A DNA stretch of 64,000 nucleotides from Pyropia yezoensis (lineage: Eukaryota; Rhodophyta; Bangiophyceae; Bangiales; Bangiaceae), in the NCBI GenBank assembly GCA_009829735.1, contig CM020619.1, positions 6,464,083-6,528,082 of the forward strand, written 5' to 3'. Below, piece by piece: positions 29,919 through 42,866 of the stretch. The notes beneath the pieces were generated by a model, which made no database searches, had not been told where the DNA came from, and was given only the letters and a program-made list of their open reading frames with translations. How positions within the stretch are numbered: the first letter of the stretch is position 1; every line of letters begins with the position of its first letter. A program made the position numbers and the translations under genes.

Positions 29919-31327
29919 GTAAGGGTAAGAGCTCTTCGGCTGCAGTGGCTGCATCGTGCGGGGTGATCGCCGCCTCTCTAGTGCGCATGCCGAATGTGTG
30001 CACACAAGGTACAACTCACACTGTACGTCTGCCCCTGCCGCCCCGCACGGCCCCCCGCCCCCAACTACATGGCCACAGCTGCTCCCTGCTTAGAACGGCG
30101 CCGCACTACTCCGCTGCCCCCTGCCGATACCCGAGGCAGCGTCCGCCCGCACCCTCAGCAGCATCGGACCCCCCATGCGACCTCAGCTTCTCCACAGTGG
30201 CATCGGCCAACCGCCGCTGCCGCCCTCAAGCACCCCTCCCGACGGCAATACAATGCCCGAAGGTATTCATCCGACAAAGTGGCCGAGCCGGCTGCACGAT
30301 CGGCCTGGTGCTGCCAAGGCCGCCACCGCGACTGGTGACGGCTACAAGGAAAGATGCACAGCTGACGTGACAATGGGGCGGAAGGCATTCAAGGAGCCCG
30401 GGGGGGGGGGCGGCGCAGGCGACGAAGTGTACATTCAGGAACTTTTGGCTCGACAGCCGCACTGGAGACCAAGTCATGTTCGCTCATGATCATCTCAAAG
30501 AACATCGCGACCAGGCTGGAGGGGAAGGGAGGCGGCAGGACTCTGGAAGTTGGAAGCGGGCGGTGCGCCGTTTGGATCATGGCCGCGATGCTCGGCCTGC
30601 CCGGCCGGCCGGGATGCGAGGCCTGAGCCCGCCATGGCATAGGGTTACTCCCGCTGCTCTCTCTGAGGCGATACCTGGCGGCGGGGTTGTTGCAGTACCG
30701 TGATAGTAGGCCTGCGCGGCACGGCGAGACGGCTGCCCCTCCGGTCCACTGCGATTGCACCTGCTATCGCGCAACAGTCAGCTTGGGGGTTCATGACCCG
30801 GTGACTGGCCGCAAGCCGATCTGGTACTTGTCTGCTTCCGTGGGAAATGCACGTGCGCGGAGGTAGGAGAAATCGAAGAATGGTGGTGCTCTTCCCCCGT
30901 GGAATGTACATGTGCGCGGGGGAAGGAGAAGAATGAGAAAGGTGCTGCACTTCCCGCAGCTGAACGATCTCACGCACTGCGATGGCTCTGATGCGCGCAG
31001 AAGCAAACTGGCTCCCGCCGACCGTGTGGCGCGGACAAATGGGGGCGCCGTACGAGCGGCAGCGGGCTCGCGGGCGGACGGTTGGGTGCTCAGCAGGACC
31101 TACCCCCTCGGCTGTCATAAAGGCATGAATGGCACAGAGTTCTTCGGCAATCGCCATAATTATGGCGTGAAATCACGCCCCAGACCCAAGGTACACCCTT
31201 TTCTTGCTGGTGTGTGGTGAGTGATCACGTAGAACGTGCATGCGATCACGTGAAACGAGACCTTCCAACCATGAAAAGGGCGTGAAACAAAATACTTACA
31301 CATAAGTACTTGTGCCTGCTAGCAGCC
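29919..31327. other. Intergenic flank, duplicated at 43406-44817
   Basis: No gene recognised. An imperfect tandem repeat of about 60 bp containing TGCGCGG and AGGAGAA lies near 30840-30940. Differences from the second copy are almost all single-base homopolymer changes (for example near 30525, 30550 and 30786). Confidence 0.5.
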
Positions 31328-31925
31328 TTACTCAGACACATATCTCATCATATCTTGACGAGATACCCCTCTCTCTGACGGCGTGAGCTCCAGACGGAGC
31401 ACCTGGCCGATGAAGGACGGGGCAAATTTGTAAGGGAGGAGGTTCCCGCGGAGGGAGGGGAAGAGGTTGAGCGTCCACTCCAGAAGGCAGTCGGTAGAGG
31501 TGGGGAGGGTGGTCATCGGCTGCTTGCAGCCGGGTGCCGGGCCAGACGATGTGGGGAAGTGCTTGCACTGGATAGGCGAGTCGCGACCACGGTTGCGGTT
31601 TGGATGGCTGAATGACTTGCCGTCCACAATTTCAAGCAGCTTATCAATGTCCTTTTGGCCCGCCTGCGACTTAAGTGTGCAAGACAGGGAGCGCCCGCCG
31701 TAGCCGTCGGACGGCCCATTTTCGGTCGCGTACACGTGGCCGTTGGTGTGGAGGACCATCTCAAAGCTGTTCCGCGAGCCGTGGCGTAGACACGCACGTC
31801 GCCGCTCACTTTCCGCGCCTTGCTCTCGTCCTTCATTTTGTCGTACTTGATCGCGCCGTTCAAGTTGGGCTTGCTGATGGCCGCGTGGACGATCGCTCCC
31901 GAAAGGGGCGAGGCGCCCACAAAGC
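31328..31925 (-). CDS. Glucose/sorbosone dehydrogenase-like, partial (copy 1)
   Basis: The C-terminal 200 or so codons of the gene described at 44818-45612, cut by the N gap at 31926. One base is missing relative to copy 2 near 31790 (CCGTGG against CCCGTGG), which breaks the frame between SRNSFEM and the part before it. This is one of several homopolymer differences near the gap and is probably a sequence error. Confidence 0.6.
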
Positions 31926-32425
31926 NNNNNNNNNNNNNNNNNNNNNNNNNNNNNNNNNNNNNNNNNNNNNNNNNNNNNNNNNNNNNNNNNNNNNNNNNNN
32001 NNNNNNNNNNNNNNNNNNNNNNNNNNNNNNNNNNNNNNNNNNNNNNNNNNNNNNNNNNNNNNNNNNNNNNNNNNNNNNNNNNNNNNNNNNNNNNNNNNNN
32101 NNNNNNNNNNNNNNNNNNNNNNNNNNNNNNNNNNNNNNNNNNNNNNNNNNNNNNNNNNNNNNNNNNNNNNNNNNNNNNNNNNNNNNNNNNNNNNNNNNNN
32201 NNNNNNNNNNNNNNNNNNNNNNNNNNNNNNNNNNNNNNNNNNNNNNNNNNNNNNNNNNNNNNNNNNNNNNNNNNNNNNNNNNNNNNNNNNNNNNNNNNNN
32301 NNNNNNNNNNNNNNNNNNNNNNNNNNNNNNNNNNNNNNNNNNNNNNNNNNNNNNNNNNNNNNNNNNNNNNNNNNNNNNNNNNNNNNNNNNNNNNNNNNNN
32401 NNNNNNNNNNNNNNNNNNNNNNNNN
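31926..32425. other. Assembly gap of exactly 500 N
   Basis: A round number of N's suggests a placeholder of unknown true size. It separates the dehydrogenase-like gene from the middle of an LTR. Confidence 0.98.
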
Positions 32426-32667
32426 TGTGAGGAGGGTTGATAAGGAGGGACAGCAAGGCGGGGAGGGCCCACTTGGCTGGCCAAGCAAGTAAACACCGTC
32501 TGGCTCCGACACATCTTGTTCGTGCTTGGTGAGCTGACCCGTTCACCACACGCAAGTTCCGTGTTCGGCTGTGTGGAGGTGCTTGCTTCCGGTGTCCCAA
32601 GTTGGGATATCGGCAATACTCCTCTTCCTTCCCTGACTCGGGTTGGTGGTTGGGAAGTACTGCTACA
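32426..32667 (+). repeat. 5' LTR of copy 2, truncated by gap
   Basis: Matches the last ~245 bases of the element 2 LTR, with several one-base indels in homopolymers. Confidence 0.88.
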
Positions 32668-32985
32668 GTTGTGGATCAGCGGGGGAGAGGATATCGACTT
32701 TGGTACCTCCCTTGACCGGAGACGGGACCAAGTTGGCCCCTCTCCCCCTTCGGCACCGAGACTTCCGGTGACGCGATCGACTCGCCTACAATCCGAGCGT
32801 ACGCTGGGTGACGAGGTTGGCCACCGTGAGTCTTGGTGGGAGACCCCGGAGTTTCGGGAAACCTCACCGCCTTCCTTGAGGTAGGTGGAGGGGTGGAGCG
32901 TGCTCTAGGAACTCCCTAGCTGACGATCCCCGACTCTGGACACCGTTTGGTCGTTTTGGTTGACTCCCACGTGACTCTTGTGGAG

Positions 32986-34744
32986 ATGGCTGGTGAGGGA
33001 GACCCCCCCATTGCGCCGAGTGTACCTGGGGAGGGGGAGCGTAGTCCTCCCCCGACGGGCGGAGTACCACCCAGGCCGGGCAGTGCGGATGTGGTGGGTC
33101 CAGAGGTTGGACCCGACGGCGGTCGGCCAGGTTCCTTCCCAGGCCGTCCCCGGAAGAGACGGGCGGAGTGCGCCCCTTCTCCGGTGGGAGCGCCGAGCCA
33201 GCGTCAGGCTCCGGTAACCTCTTCGGGAGTGACGACACTCACTTCGGCATGGGACCGCCGACCGGCAGAGGTGACGGACGGGAGTTCCGTACCCCGGGTT
33301 GGTGGGTCCGCGCCACGACTGGTGCCGGAAGGACCGGGTGGGAGCTCGAGTCAAGCTCCACCTGGGTCATCCGGTATCGTGGATGACCCGGTGATGACTG
33401 CCATCGCACAAGTCGTGCGAGAGGAGGTGGGGAAGGCGTTGAAGGGGAACACCCTCCGCCTGAGCAGGCCTCGAGGCGTCAGAAGCGACGGGAGATTCGA
33501 CGTACTCTCCGTCGTGAGGTGGACTCAGAGTCTGAGTCCTCTGCAAGTGGCAAGTCGGGTGAAGAGGATCATACCCGACGTGGTCGTGTGACTCACACGG
33601 ACCGTCTTGGGACTAGAGTCGTCCCAGGAAAGATAGTGGTGAATAATCCATTGTTCAAGGATGGCTTCGACTGTGAGACATATGGGTTGGTCAACAATCG
33701 TTGACCTACTCGAATAGTCAGGCCCGTACCCCGGGCCGGCGCAAGAAACACGTTGCGCAATCCTTCGGGGTCCGTTCAGAATGGGACGGGACACCACCCC
33801 TGAAGGTCTTCCAGTTTTTGCGGAAGTTCGCAAAATGCCTGCGATGACAATGATGTCTCTGAAGCTGAAGCGTTTTTCATGCTTCAGGACTTCACCAAGG
33901 AGCCACTCCGCTCCGAGGTGATGAACGTCATGCCAAGTCGGCATGGTGGGAACCCGGGTGAGGTGACCTCCTACCTGGAGTTGGTTAATTGGATCCTTCG
34001 TCTTCACGCAGACGAGGCTTCCTTGGCTGCGCAGGTTGAAGAGTTCAACCGCGCCACCCAGAAGTAAGGGTGAAGAGGAATGGGAGTTCGCTGAACGACT
34101 CGTCAGCTGAACGTCCTCTGTGGATTCCTATATCCCCAAAAAGTCATTAAGGACGCTTGTGGAGGGTGTCCACCGAGCAGCTCGAGCGACTGTGCGAGAG
34201 CGTAATACTCCGACCATGACTCTGGCGGAGTTGGCACGCATCGCCCAGACTAAGGGTGATGAGTACCGCTGGCTCGTGTCTGAGCAGCGGAAGGAGCGAG
34301 AGAAAAGAAGCTGAGGGAGTGGAAGCAAGTCGCTTCCGCAGAACTGCAAGGGTGCCTTCCTGCACGCGGACGTACCCTGCAGTACGTTCGTCCTCAACTC
34401 CAGAGACGGAAGGTATGGTGGCCGCTACCCCTGATAAGTCACAGGGAAAAGCGGGGCCATCGGCCGTCAATGAGTGAATCGGCCGTGTGGCAGTGTTCCA
34501 AGTCGGGACACTGGGCAGCACAATGCCCCACTCTGGACGTTCGACTGAGAGCCCTGTTGGCTCGTATTGGGAAGCTCGGTATTCCGAGGACTGATTCGGA
34601 TACCCGGCCGCACACCACACGTGTGACGGCCATGACTCAGCCTCAGTCAGAGAATGAGTCCACGCTTGAGAAGGGGGAAGCCTCTTCCCCCAGCTCAAGT
34701 GGCAAGGATACTCCATCATCCGAGTCGTGGAGGAAAACGCCTAG
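32986..34744 (+). pseudogene. gag of copy 2, frame broken by 1-base indels
   Basis: The same gene as 19495-21258, but the frame is lost repeatedly through one-base changes in runs, for example GACCCG for GACCCCG near 33112 and CAAAATGC for CAAATGC near 33832. The zinc knuckle region and ends are recognisable. The slippery site reads GAGGAAAAC instead of GAGGGAAAC. Because nearly every difference is a homopolymer length change, sequencing or gap-filling error explains them better than decay. Confidence 0.75.
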
Positions 34745-37432
34745 CCGCTGGGACTAAGACTGACCCAAAGGCTCCAGCGGTAATTAAGCGGGTTGCTTCA
34801 CACTCACCGACCCATGGGAGAGTGAAGGTCCTGACTCGACCTCGAGGGGTGAGGCCTAGAGACAAGGTCCCTCCTCAGAAGCACGACCCGAGTCGGATTG
34901 TGTCAGTGCTGGTGGGGAGTAACTACCAGGTCGCAGCTCGACTCTGGCTCCAAATGGATATGAGTTTACCTCTCGTGTCATAGTCGACACAGGCTCTGCT
35001 GCCTCTCTCATTAGGCAAGACTTATTGCCAGAGGGGACGGATGTGAGTCCCGCCGGCTCACCCGAGTGGCGTATGTTTGATGTCAATGGGGGACTCCTCC
35101 CCATTGTTGGGTCTATTGCATTGACTGTTTGCATTGGGTTCTACCAGACGCAGGTGAACTTTGGAGTAGTCTCCAATATGTTAGTTCCCGTACTCCTGGG
35201 AACTGACTATCTGGACCTCCATGTCCCGGCCGTCTGTGGACCGGAAGGGGTAATCCGAATGCGTAATGGAGAGACTGTCCCCATATTGCGTAAAGGGAGG
35301 ACTGTTTCCCCTACGACTCATCAACCTAGGGAAAACTCTCCCAAGGGTGGAGGCTCTACGACCCATGTACGAGTATGTAAGGGTACGGTAGTCCCGCCCC
35401 GATCAAGGACCTTTGTGCGAGTACGCACACGGGTTCGAGGGAATGGACTCGTTTCCCCCGTGGACCGAGTCTATCATACTCACCAAGTGCAAGTTTCATG
35501 GGGCCCCATGACTTGTGGGGATGACCAAACTTGGTGGGTGGAGGTCCTCAACACGTCGGAGGAACCTCGACGACTCCCCGGAGGCATGAAGATTGCGTCG
35601 ATCTCTACCTTTGAGGGAATGTCGTTGCTGTGACTAAACAGCAATGGAAGGATATTGGAACGGCAGGCTTTGCCGACCAATCGATTTCATCGACGGCTAA
35701 GTCGCCGACGGTACATCGGGAGAACATCTCGGAGTGTTTACATGGACGACTGGATGAGTTAATCCAGAAGCATCACAAGTTGTGGAATGGTGACCTTGGG
35801 CTCATCAAGGCCACCGAACACAGAATCGTGTTGAAGCCAGGGGCTAGGCCAGTTCGCCTCAGTCCCTACCGTATGGGACCAGACTCACGGGAACTCACCC
35901 GAGAGCAGGTCCAACGGATGCAAGACATGGGTGTCATTGAGCCTTGCTCAAGTGAGTGGGCCAGTCCCATAGTCTTGGTGCCCAAGTCAGACGGCACGAT
36001 GCGGTTCTGCATTGATTATCGTAAGCTAAACGAGCGGACGGTAAGGGATAGTTACCCCTTACCCCGTATGGACGATTGCCTCGACTCACTCGGTGAGGCA
36101 CAGTACTTTTCCACGTTGGACTGCAACGCGGGGAACTGGCAGATACCCATCCGCAAGGAGGACAGACACTTGACCACCTTCACGTGTCACTGTGGAGTTT
36201 ATCAGTGTATACGGCTCCCTTTCGGGCTTTGCAATGCACCTGCGACTTTCCAGTGTGCTAATGACTTGGTACTTGCCGGAGTCAAGTGGCAGATCGCCCT
36301 GGTGTTTCTGGACGATATCATTGTGTTCTCCGGGACTGCCGAAGAACACCTGTCCCACTTGGACAGAGTGTTTACCCTGTTGGGTGAAGCAGGAGTAACA
36401 CTCAAACCTACGAAGTGTCACCTCTTTAGTAATGAGGTGGAGTACCTCGGCCATATAGTCCGGCCAGGTCGCATTCTGGTCAATGAGAAGAACCTCATGG
36501 CCATCCGTCGGGCGAAGTTCCCCCAGACGCAGACACAACTCAGGAGCTTCCTGGGTATGTGTAACGTATACAGACGCTTTGTGGCGAACTATGCCAAAGT
36601 GTCTGCACCGTTGAACCACTTGGTAAGTTCCAAGATGCCCAAGCGCTTGGATGCTCCCAAACCCCCGGAGCAAGAAGCGTTTGATAGGTTGCGAGAACTC
36701 CTCTGCAACCCACCGGTGTTAGCGATCCCCAGACCGGGGCTCACTACATTGTTGATGTGGACGCAAGTCACGACCAACTCGGTTGTTGCTTACTCCAACA
36801 ACAGCCTTCGGGGGAGTATTTACCCGTTGGCTATTTCAGTAAAGGACTCCCACCCGCCCAGAAGAACTATTCTGTGACGGAGGTAGAGGGCCTTGGCGTA
36901 GTATGGGCAGTCTCCATGCTACGGCCATACATCGAAGGAAGGAAGTTCCTCATTCGATGTGACCACAAGGCTCTGAAGTGGATACTCACCACTACAGCCT
37001 GTACGAATAACCGGCTCAATCGATGGCGACTCTGCCTCGCTGAGTTCGATTATGACGTTGAGTATCGGCCAGGCCCGAAGCATGCGGTTGCGGACGCGTT
37101 GTCTCGCATACCGACGGATGGGAAAGACTCTTCTCCCATCCCTGAGGAACTCCCTCATGTGGCAGTGACCACTCGCTCCGGAACTGTCCTCGACCCGAGG
37201 ATGCCTGGCATGGCCAAGCTATTACCCGTGTCTCTGGATGAGTTTGTCCAGGCACAGGAGAGCGACAAACTTTGTCGACGACTCAGGAAGGAGCTCGACC
37301 AGGCTCAACCGACTCGGTTCTTCCTGAATGACAACGGCATACTCTGCCGTAAGGGGTATACCCAGGGGGACAAGCAAGTCGTCGTCCCCAAGGAGTTACG
37401 CAAGAGTATCCTCCAACGGGAGCACTCCTCAC
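34733..37432 (+). pseudogene. pol protease-RT-RNase H of copy 2, indel-broken
   Basis: The same as 21246-23949. Breaks occur near 34953 (CAAATGG for CAAGATGG), 35617 (GAGGGAATG for GAGGGGAATG) and 36738 (GGGGCTC for GGGGGCTC). RT itself (35630-36740) and RNase H (36757 on) are open and identical in sequence to copy 1 apart from a few bases. The frame ends at the hAT insertion. Confidence 0.8.
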
Positions 37433-38470
37433 CAGGCCTGATCAAGGGTATCGCGCCAAGAGTACTACCCGGGTATCAAACAAGGGTATCTGAAGTACTC
37501 TTGACCGAAATCGAAGCCTCGCCTGATACACAGTACCGTTTCAGCCAAGAGTATGAGATACCCATTGCACAGATCCTCAAGGGTACCAGGAGAACTTCAG
37601 TCAGGATTTAGTACGGCAGCAAGCATTTCACTGCTTGGACGTGGGGTGGCGCCGTTTCGAAACAATTGTTCGAGGGGTGGCACCGTTTTGAAACGCTCGG
37701 ACGTCCGGGCGCCGTTGTGCCCAGACGCGCCGCTTCTTTGGTCCTTCCTCGGTGGTCAGAAGCCTCCTTGCAAGCCACCTGCCCATCAATCACGACGCGC
37801 CACTACGTATCCCTACATGGGAGCCTCCGAGGCCGACGTCTGGTCCAGTTCAGGGTTACAGTCGTCCCAGGCTGTTCCTGACCAGGACCCAGGGGTGGTA
37901 CGAAGGCTCCTCTCGCTGGCACACGAGATGCCTCCGCGAGGACCAGCCCAACGTGGCTTCGCCCTTGCCCCTGCAGCATGGCTCGGCGAGCACTAATCAG
38001 AGTGTGCTCAGAGAATGGTGGCCGCCCTGCTGTGGCGCACAAGTCGGGGTCGGCAAGGCGACGGCGACGCAGGGAGCCACCATAACGCGAGCTCATCGGA
38101 GGAGGGAGACGGGGGACCTCATAGCGAAGCCCAGCAGCAGCTGTCGTGTGCCTGGCGGGATAACAGACGGCGTCGGGAAAGGAGGACGGTGCGAGGGCGA
38201 CTGTACTTGTGAGAAACCTGTTGTGAGGCGACGTCCGCAGGTAATCATTGGCCTCATACCCGGGTACTGATACTCTTACCTCCCATTTTTGCCGCATACT
38301 CTTGGGCCTGGCTGGGTCGAAGGTATACCTACGCGCCATACCCGTAAGGGCGCTGGCCTGCTGATACACTACACATGAGGAATGGTGTGGGCCCCATACT
38401 CATACCCACGTGTAAACGTTTCCCCAATACACATACACATGGCCGAAAACGGTACCCTTGATCAGGCCTG
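37433..38470. mobile_element. hAT element in pol of copy 2
   Basis: Identical in position, ends and 8-bp duplication (37425-37432 and 38471-38478) to the element at 23950-24987. Confidence 0.92.
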
Positions 38471-39815
38471 CTCCTCACCGTTGGGTGGACACCCAGGGTC
38501 TACGAGGATGTATCAGACCCTACGCAAGAAGTACTATTGGCCATCACTCGTGGCTGATGTGTACGGGTATGTAGCCGCATGCGCGACTTGCGCAAAGAAT
38601 AGACTCATGGAGTCCCGGCAGACTTCTTCCATGAGACTCTTTCCTGCAACAGAGCCGTTTGCAGCGATAGCAGTGGACTTCCTCGGTCCACTACCACGAA
38701 CACCTGAAGGATATGAGTACCTTCTGGTGATGTGTGATCGCTTTACTAAGCTCACACGGGTATCCCCACTCAAGGATATCACAGCCGTGGAAGTTCTGAG
38801 TGAGTTACTCGACGTCTGGGTTGCCAGTTATGGCATCCCCGACTCTATCCTTTCGGATAACGGACCACAGTTTGCGTCCGTCCTGTATCAGGGATTCATG
38901 AAGATGTTGGGGGTGTAGACGAATTTCGCAACCCCTTACCACCCCCAGACTAATGGGCAGGTGGAACGATTCAACAGGACTCTAGTGCGCCAGTTGCGTC
39001 ACTATGTCCATGACCATGTAGTCACATGGGCTCGTTATGCGTCACTACTCGTGACAGCATGCAACTCCCAGGTACACAGTAGTACGGGAGAGGCACCGTT
39101 TGCCTTCGTCTGCCCCCGACGACTTCCGTCAGTAGCTGTGGAGCGTCTCACCCAGACAGAGGGTGAGACTTCGACTCAAACACCGAGTCAGGCGAAAGCC
39201 TCCCTACTCCAGAGACTAGAGGAGATGATACCCCTTGTCCGGGCTACTATGGAGAAGGCCCAAGCTCGTTACAAGAGGTACTTCGATGTCCGAGTCAGAC
39301 ATCGTCGCGATCCGCTCCGAGTTGGAGATTGGATTTTTGTCAACTCCCACGACAATAGGGGAGGGAAATTGGTCTTCAAAACTCTGGGACCATATCACAT
39401 CCTTAAGACGGATGGACGGCGGTTAACCATCGAGAGTGATGATGGTATCCGGACGATAAATGGGAATCACGCGACTCGCGCACCCGAACCCCCAGAGGGA
39501 GATCCCGCTTGGGAAAGGGCCTTGCAAGCATGGAAAGTCCCATCCTTGCCGACCTCCTCCAATAAACCGTTGGAGGCGGTGTTTGACAAGTTTGTCGGAC
39601 ACGGATACGATGAGTCGGGGCGACTCATGCTCCGAGTCAGGTGGTTCGGGTATGGACCAACTTCCGACACATGGGAGTTTGTAGAGGACCTACCAGTAGA
39701 GAAAATCCGTAGATACTGCCAGGCTGCGGGCATATCTATACGCCGATGTAGCACTCGTACGTCGGGGGATGAAGTCCCTGCTCCAAGTCAGAGCAGAGCG
39801 GCAAGCCAACCATGA
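38471..39815 (+). pseudogene. Integrase and chromodomain of copy 2, in-frame TAG
   Basis: Identical to 24988-26332, including the TAG, here at 38916-38918. A shared nonsense mutation shows the two copies descend from one already inactive element. Confidence 0.9.
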
Positions 39816-39943
39816 GTACAAACGCATACCATGGTTCTTCAAAGATTCTATACTAACAAAGCCGACTGTGGCACAATACAAAACGAGATGAACACACACC
39901 ACTCTTCTCGCCAAGAAAAGAACAAGTCGTTCGACCGCTGACT

Positions 39944-40729
39944 CTAGCGTTCCATATGCCCACCCCCACCACTATAGGGACCGGCCGACCACGAACCCTC
40001 AGGGTCGTAGGCCGGTAGCGGAGGGGCGTAACCCACTCGGGAGGGCCCCGGAGTGGAAGCACTGGGAGGGGCCCGCCGACTCGCGGACCCATCCCCGTCG
40101 TAAGAAAGATGTCCGGAGGTACTCCCTCCGTGACGCGGAAGCTGCTGCTGAGTCGACAGCAGCCGTTGGACAAACTCGTGTCCAACCGCGAGGCGAGTGA
40201 CCTCAGCTGCCAATGACTGTCGCGCCGTGGCTGAATCGCCCGACGCGAGGAAGTGACTGACACGCCGGGTGACCCAAGCCAACGTGTCAAGGGAGGCCAC
40301 GAGTGAGGCCTCCACCGTGGCGTCATACATGATGGCTCCCAAGTTGGGAAGCATCTCGCCGACGCCACGCGCAATCGGCATCGGGACCGGAGTTCGGACC
40401 CGTAGCGAACCCAACGCCACGTCGGGGAAGGGTTCAAGGAACTGGAAGGGTGGAGCCTGAGTCGGCTCCACACCCCCCGAGGTCGGAGTCGCGACCCGCG
40501 GGGAAGACGTCGGCACAGCTCGCCCGCGGCTTCGAGGGGCTCCTCGATGAGCACCACGACGAGTCGTCGCCGATGACGTCGCCCACCCAGAGCCAGGGGG
40601 CGACGTACAGGGAGTAACCCCCTCCGCGTAGGGAAGGGAAGGGTCCCCCAACCCCTCACGCGGGAGCAGCTGCCCCTGCACCAGAGTATGGGTGACATGA
40701 ACGAACTCCCGGGGTGGCTCACTCTCCAA
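39944..40729 (-). CDS. Antisense ORF B of element 2 copy 2
   Basis: Identical to the 261-residue protein at 26461-27246; see that entry for its description. Confidence 0.6.
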   Translation of the reverse strand: MESEPPREFVHVTHTLVQGQLLPREGLGDPSLPYAEGVTPCTSPPGSGWATSSATTRRGAHRGAPRSRGRAVPTSSPRVATPTSGGVEPTQAPPFQFLEPFPDVALGSLRVRTPVPMPIARGVGEMLPNLGAIMYDATVEASLVASLDTLAWVTRRVSHFLASGDSATARQSLAAEVTRLAVGHEFVQRLLSTQQQLPRHGGSTSGHLSYDGDGSASRRAPPSASTPGPSRVGYAPPLPAYDPEGSWSAGPYSGGGGHMER

Positions 40730-40786
40730 CCCCAGCTCTGAACGCTTGCTGCGGCGGAGGAAGGGGTCCAGCTGCGCCCAATCGAG

Positions 40787-41860
40787 TCAATTGTGCAGGG
40801 TGACCATACCCTTGAGGAGGAACGGAGCCAGGTCCCCCGCGCCCAAGGCTAACCAGTGGAAGCCAAGGGTTTCCATACCCTCCACTAGAGCCGGTGAGAG
40901 GCGCCACAGGTAACCCCGATGGACTACATCGGAGTACCAGCCCCGAGCCACCACGACCACCCAGTGCGTGGCGAGGTAGGCGAAAACCCGGTTGCCCTCC
41001 GAGCTGGAGCGTAGCACGGAGCCAAAGTAGGCAACGAGGAGGGGGATCCGAGCCGGAAACCCACAAGGTACCTCCACTGTCTCCCACCGCCCTGGGAGAA
41101 GAGGATACTGGTGCTCACGCTCCTCCAGAGGTACGTGGGTGAACTCCACCCGCGACCCGTGGATGAGGAAGCCCGAGGAGCCCCGGAGTCGGAACTCGTC
41201 TCGCACCACACCGTGTTTGGCGTGGGCGTCCTCTCCGCCCAGGTAGGGACGGGGAAGGGCACACCACTCGGTAGACACCACCGCGTGGGTGTCGTCGATC
41301 TCCACGTCACCCGACCCCATGGCGAGGGGGGTTGACAACGCCTGGACTTCAGGCGCGTCCGCCAGGCAGAGTAGCGCTGGTAGGTCGCAGACCACCCCAT
41401 CAGGTAGAGTCACCTGGTTGGGATACCGACGAGTCCGGCGGTACCATACGTCGGTCCGCCGTGGCTCGGGGATGATCAAGTAGACATCCTTGAGCTTGCA
41501 GTCGGGAAGCTCCCCGACTGACTTGGGAGGCGCCCAGGCTCGGGGCCCCATAGGAGGACGGGGCCGCGGCGGGAGTAGCAGCCGCGACTCAGGAAGGCGG
41601 GGGATGGGAGTCACATCCCCTTCCGCCACCGGGTTGGAAGACCCATCCCCCGGTGGGACCACAGCCGAGGAAGCAGTAGGAGGTGATGGGGCGGGGACGG
41701 TTGAGGCGGCCGCCTCCGACCCTCGCCCGGGACGAGTCGTCTCCATGGCCGACCCCCGGCTGAGAGACTCCCCAGTCCCGAGGGCCTCCTCTCCCGCCCG
41801 TCGCTTGTCCGACAGAGACGTCGGGAACGGGGACAAAGGCCGACTCGGCTCACCCGCCAT
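40787..41860 (-). CDS. Antisense ORF A of element 2 copy 2 (intact)
   Basis: An unbroken 357-residue frame from ATG 41860, giving the complete version of the protein in copy 1. The N-terminus (MAGEPSRPLSPFPTSLSDKR) is basic and Ser/Pro-rich. A Pro/Ala-rich linker to about residue 120 is followed by the conserved domain: LKDVYLIIPEP, VVCDLPALLCLAD, HVPLEEREHQYPLL and VEVPCGFPARIP. Then come FGSVLRSSS, LATHWVVVVARGW and GYLWRLSPALVEGMETL. Its near-equal length to the element 1 frame (353 codons) supports one gene family. Cell location and function are unknown. Confidence 0.68.
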   Translation of the reverse strand: MAGEPSRPLSPFPTSLSDKRRAGEEALGTGESLSRGSAMETTRPGRGSEAAASTVPAPSPPTASSAVVPPGDGSSNPVAEGDVTPIPRLPESRLLLPPRPRPPMGPRAWAPPKSVGELPDCKLKDVYLIIPEPRRTDVWYRRTRRYPNQVTLPDGVVCDLPALLCLADAPEVQALSTPLAMGSGDVEIDDTHAVVSTEWCALPRPYLGGEDAHAKHGVVRDEFRLRGSSGFLIHGSRVEFTHVPLEEREHQYPLLPGRWETVEVPCGFPARIPLLVAYFGSVLRSSSEGNRVFAYLATHWVVVVARGWYSDVVHRGYLWRLSPALVEGMETLGFHWLALGAGDLAPFLLKGMVTLHN

Positions 41861-42866
41861 CTTGAATAACCTTGACCAACTCGGTGAGGTTGAGCACGGG
41901 GGGGGGATACGACCCGCTCCCCCTCCTTGACCGCCACCAGGTTAACTCAACCTGGGCCTTGAACAACAGGGGGGGGGACACGACCCACACCCCCCAACGA
42001 CAACAAAGAAGCCCGACACAAGGGGCAGCACGGGGAAAACACAACCCCGCCGACGAAGAGCAACAAGGGGGGGACACAACCCACGCCCCCACCGACAACG
42101 AAGACGCCCGACACAGGGGCAGGGAGGGGGAAGACACCACCCCAAGCGGCGACACAAACCGTACGGCGGGAAGAGACAGACCCGCCGACGCGAGGGAGCA
42201 GCGGCGGGAGGACACACACCCGCCCGCACACACGAAGGGGAGAGAAGACCCCGCACCGGCGGCCGAGTACCACCGCCGGCGACCGAGTGCAACACCCCCA
42301 ACTCGGGGTGCGCACACCCCTCAACCCTGACTAGAAGGGGGGGGGAAAGGAGTGAGGAACACCCCGCAGAGAGCCAACTGGGGGTGGATCGAGCTCTAAG
42401 GGGGGGACACAACCCGACCCCCCGAGAGCAACCGTACCCCAACTGAAGGGGCAGGTGCAGGTCGACGTTCCGAGTGAGAACGTCGACGCCCTACTCCTCC
42501 AGTTGAGGGGCAGGGGGTGTGGCGGAGGAACGCCGACACCCAGATTAGGGGGCCCACCCACACGGGAGTCCACCCGTGGAGCACCCTGACCAGGTGGGGG
42601 ACGACTTTCCCCCACACCTGTTTCGCGTGGAGGGGGCTCTACCCAGGTTAGGGCAGAGAGCGCACCCCACGGAGAGGGACTGCCTCTCCCGGAGGGCCCC
42701 GCCGGACGCGAGTGCAACCCCGGCGTAACCCTGGTGCACGCTAGACGCCAGCGATGCACCGTACTTTGCATCCCGACTCGGGAATTGCACCCTCCTCTCC
42801 CGGTCACTGCGACTCGCAGCTGATTGGACGTCCACCGGGACGGCTGGACTTTTGAGAAGGGGGAAA
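41861..42866. other. 3' non-coding region and polypurine tract of copy 2
   Basis: Copy of 28377-29380 with the same G-run repeats and the hairpin. The polypurine tract GAGAAGGGGGAAA is at 42854-42866. Confidence 0.6.

Noticed and set aside
32986..34744. Copy 2 gag as an evolutionarily decayed pseudogene
   Set aside because: Differences are nearly all one-base homopolymer changes near the N gap; sequence error is the simpler explanation.
37433..38470. A second independent hAT insertion
   Set aside because: Same site, same ends and same neighbouring nonsense codon as in copy 1, so it was duplicated together with the Ty3 element.
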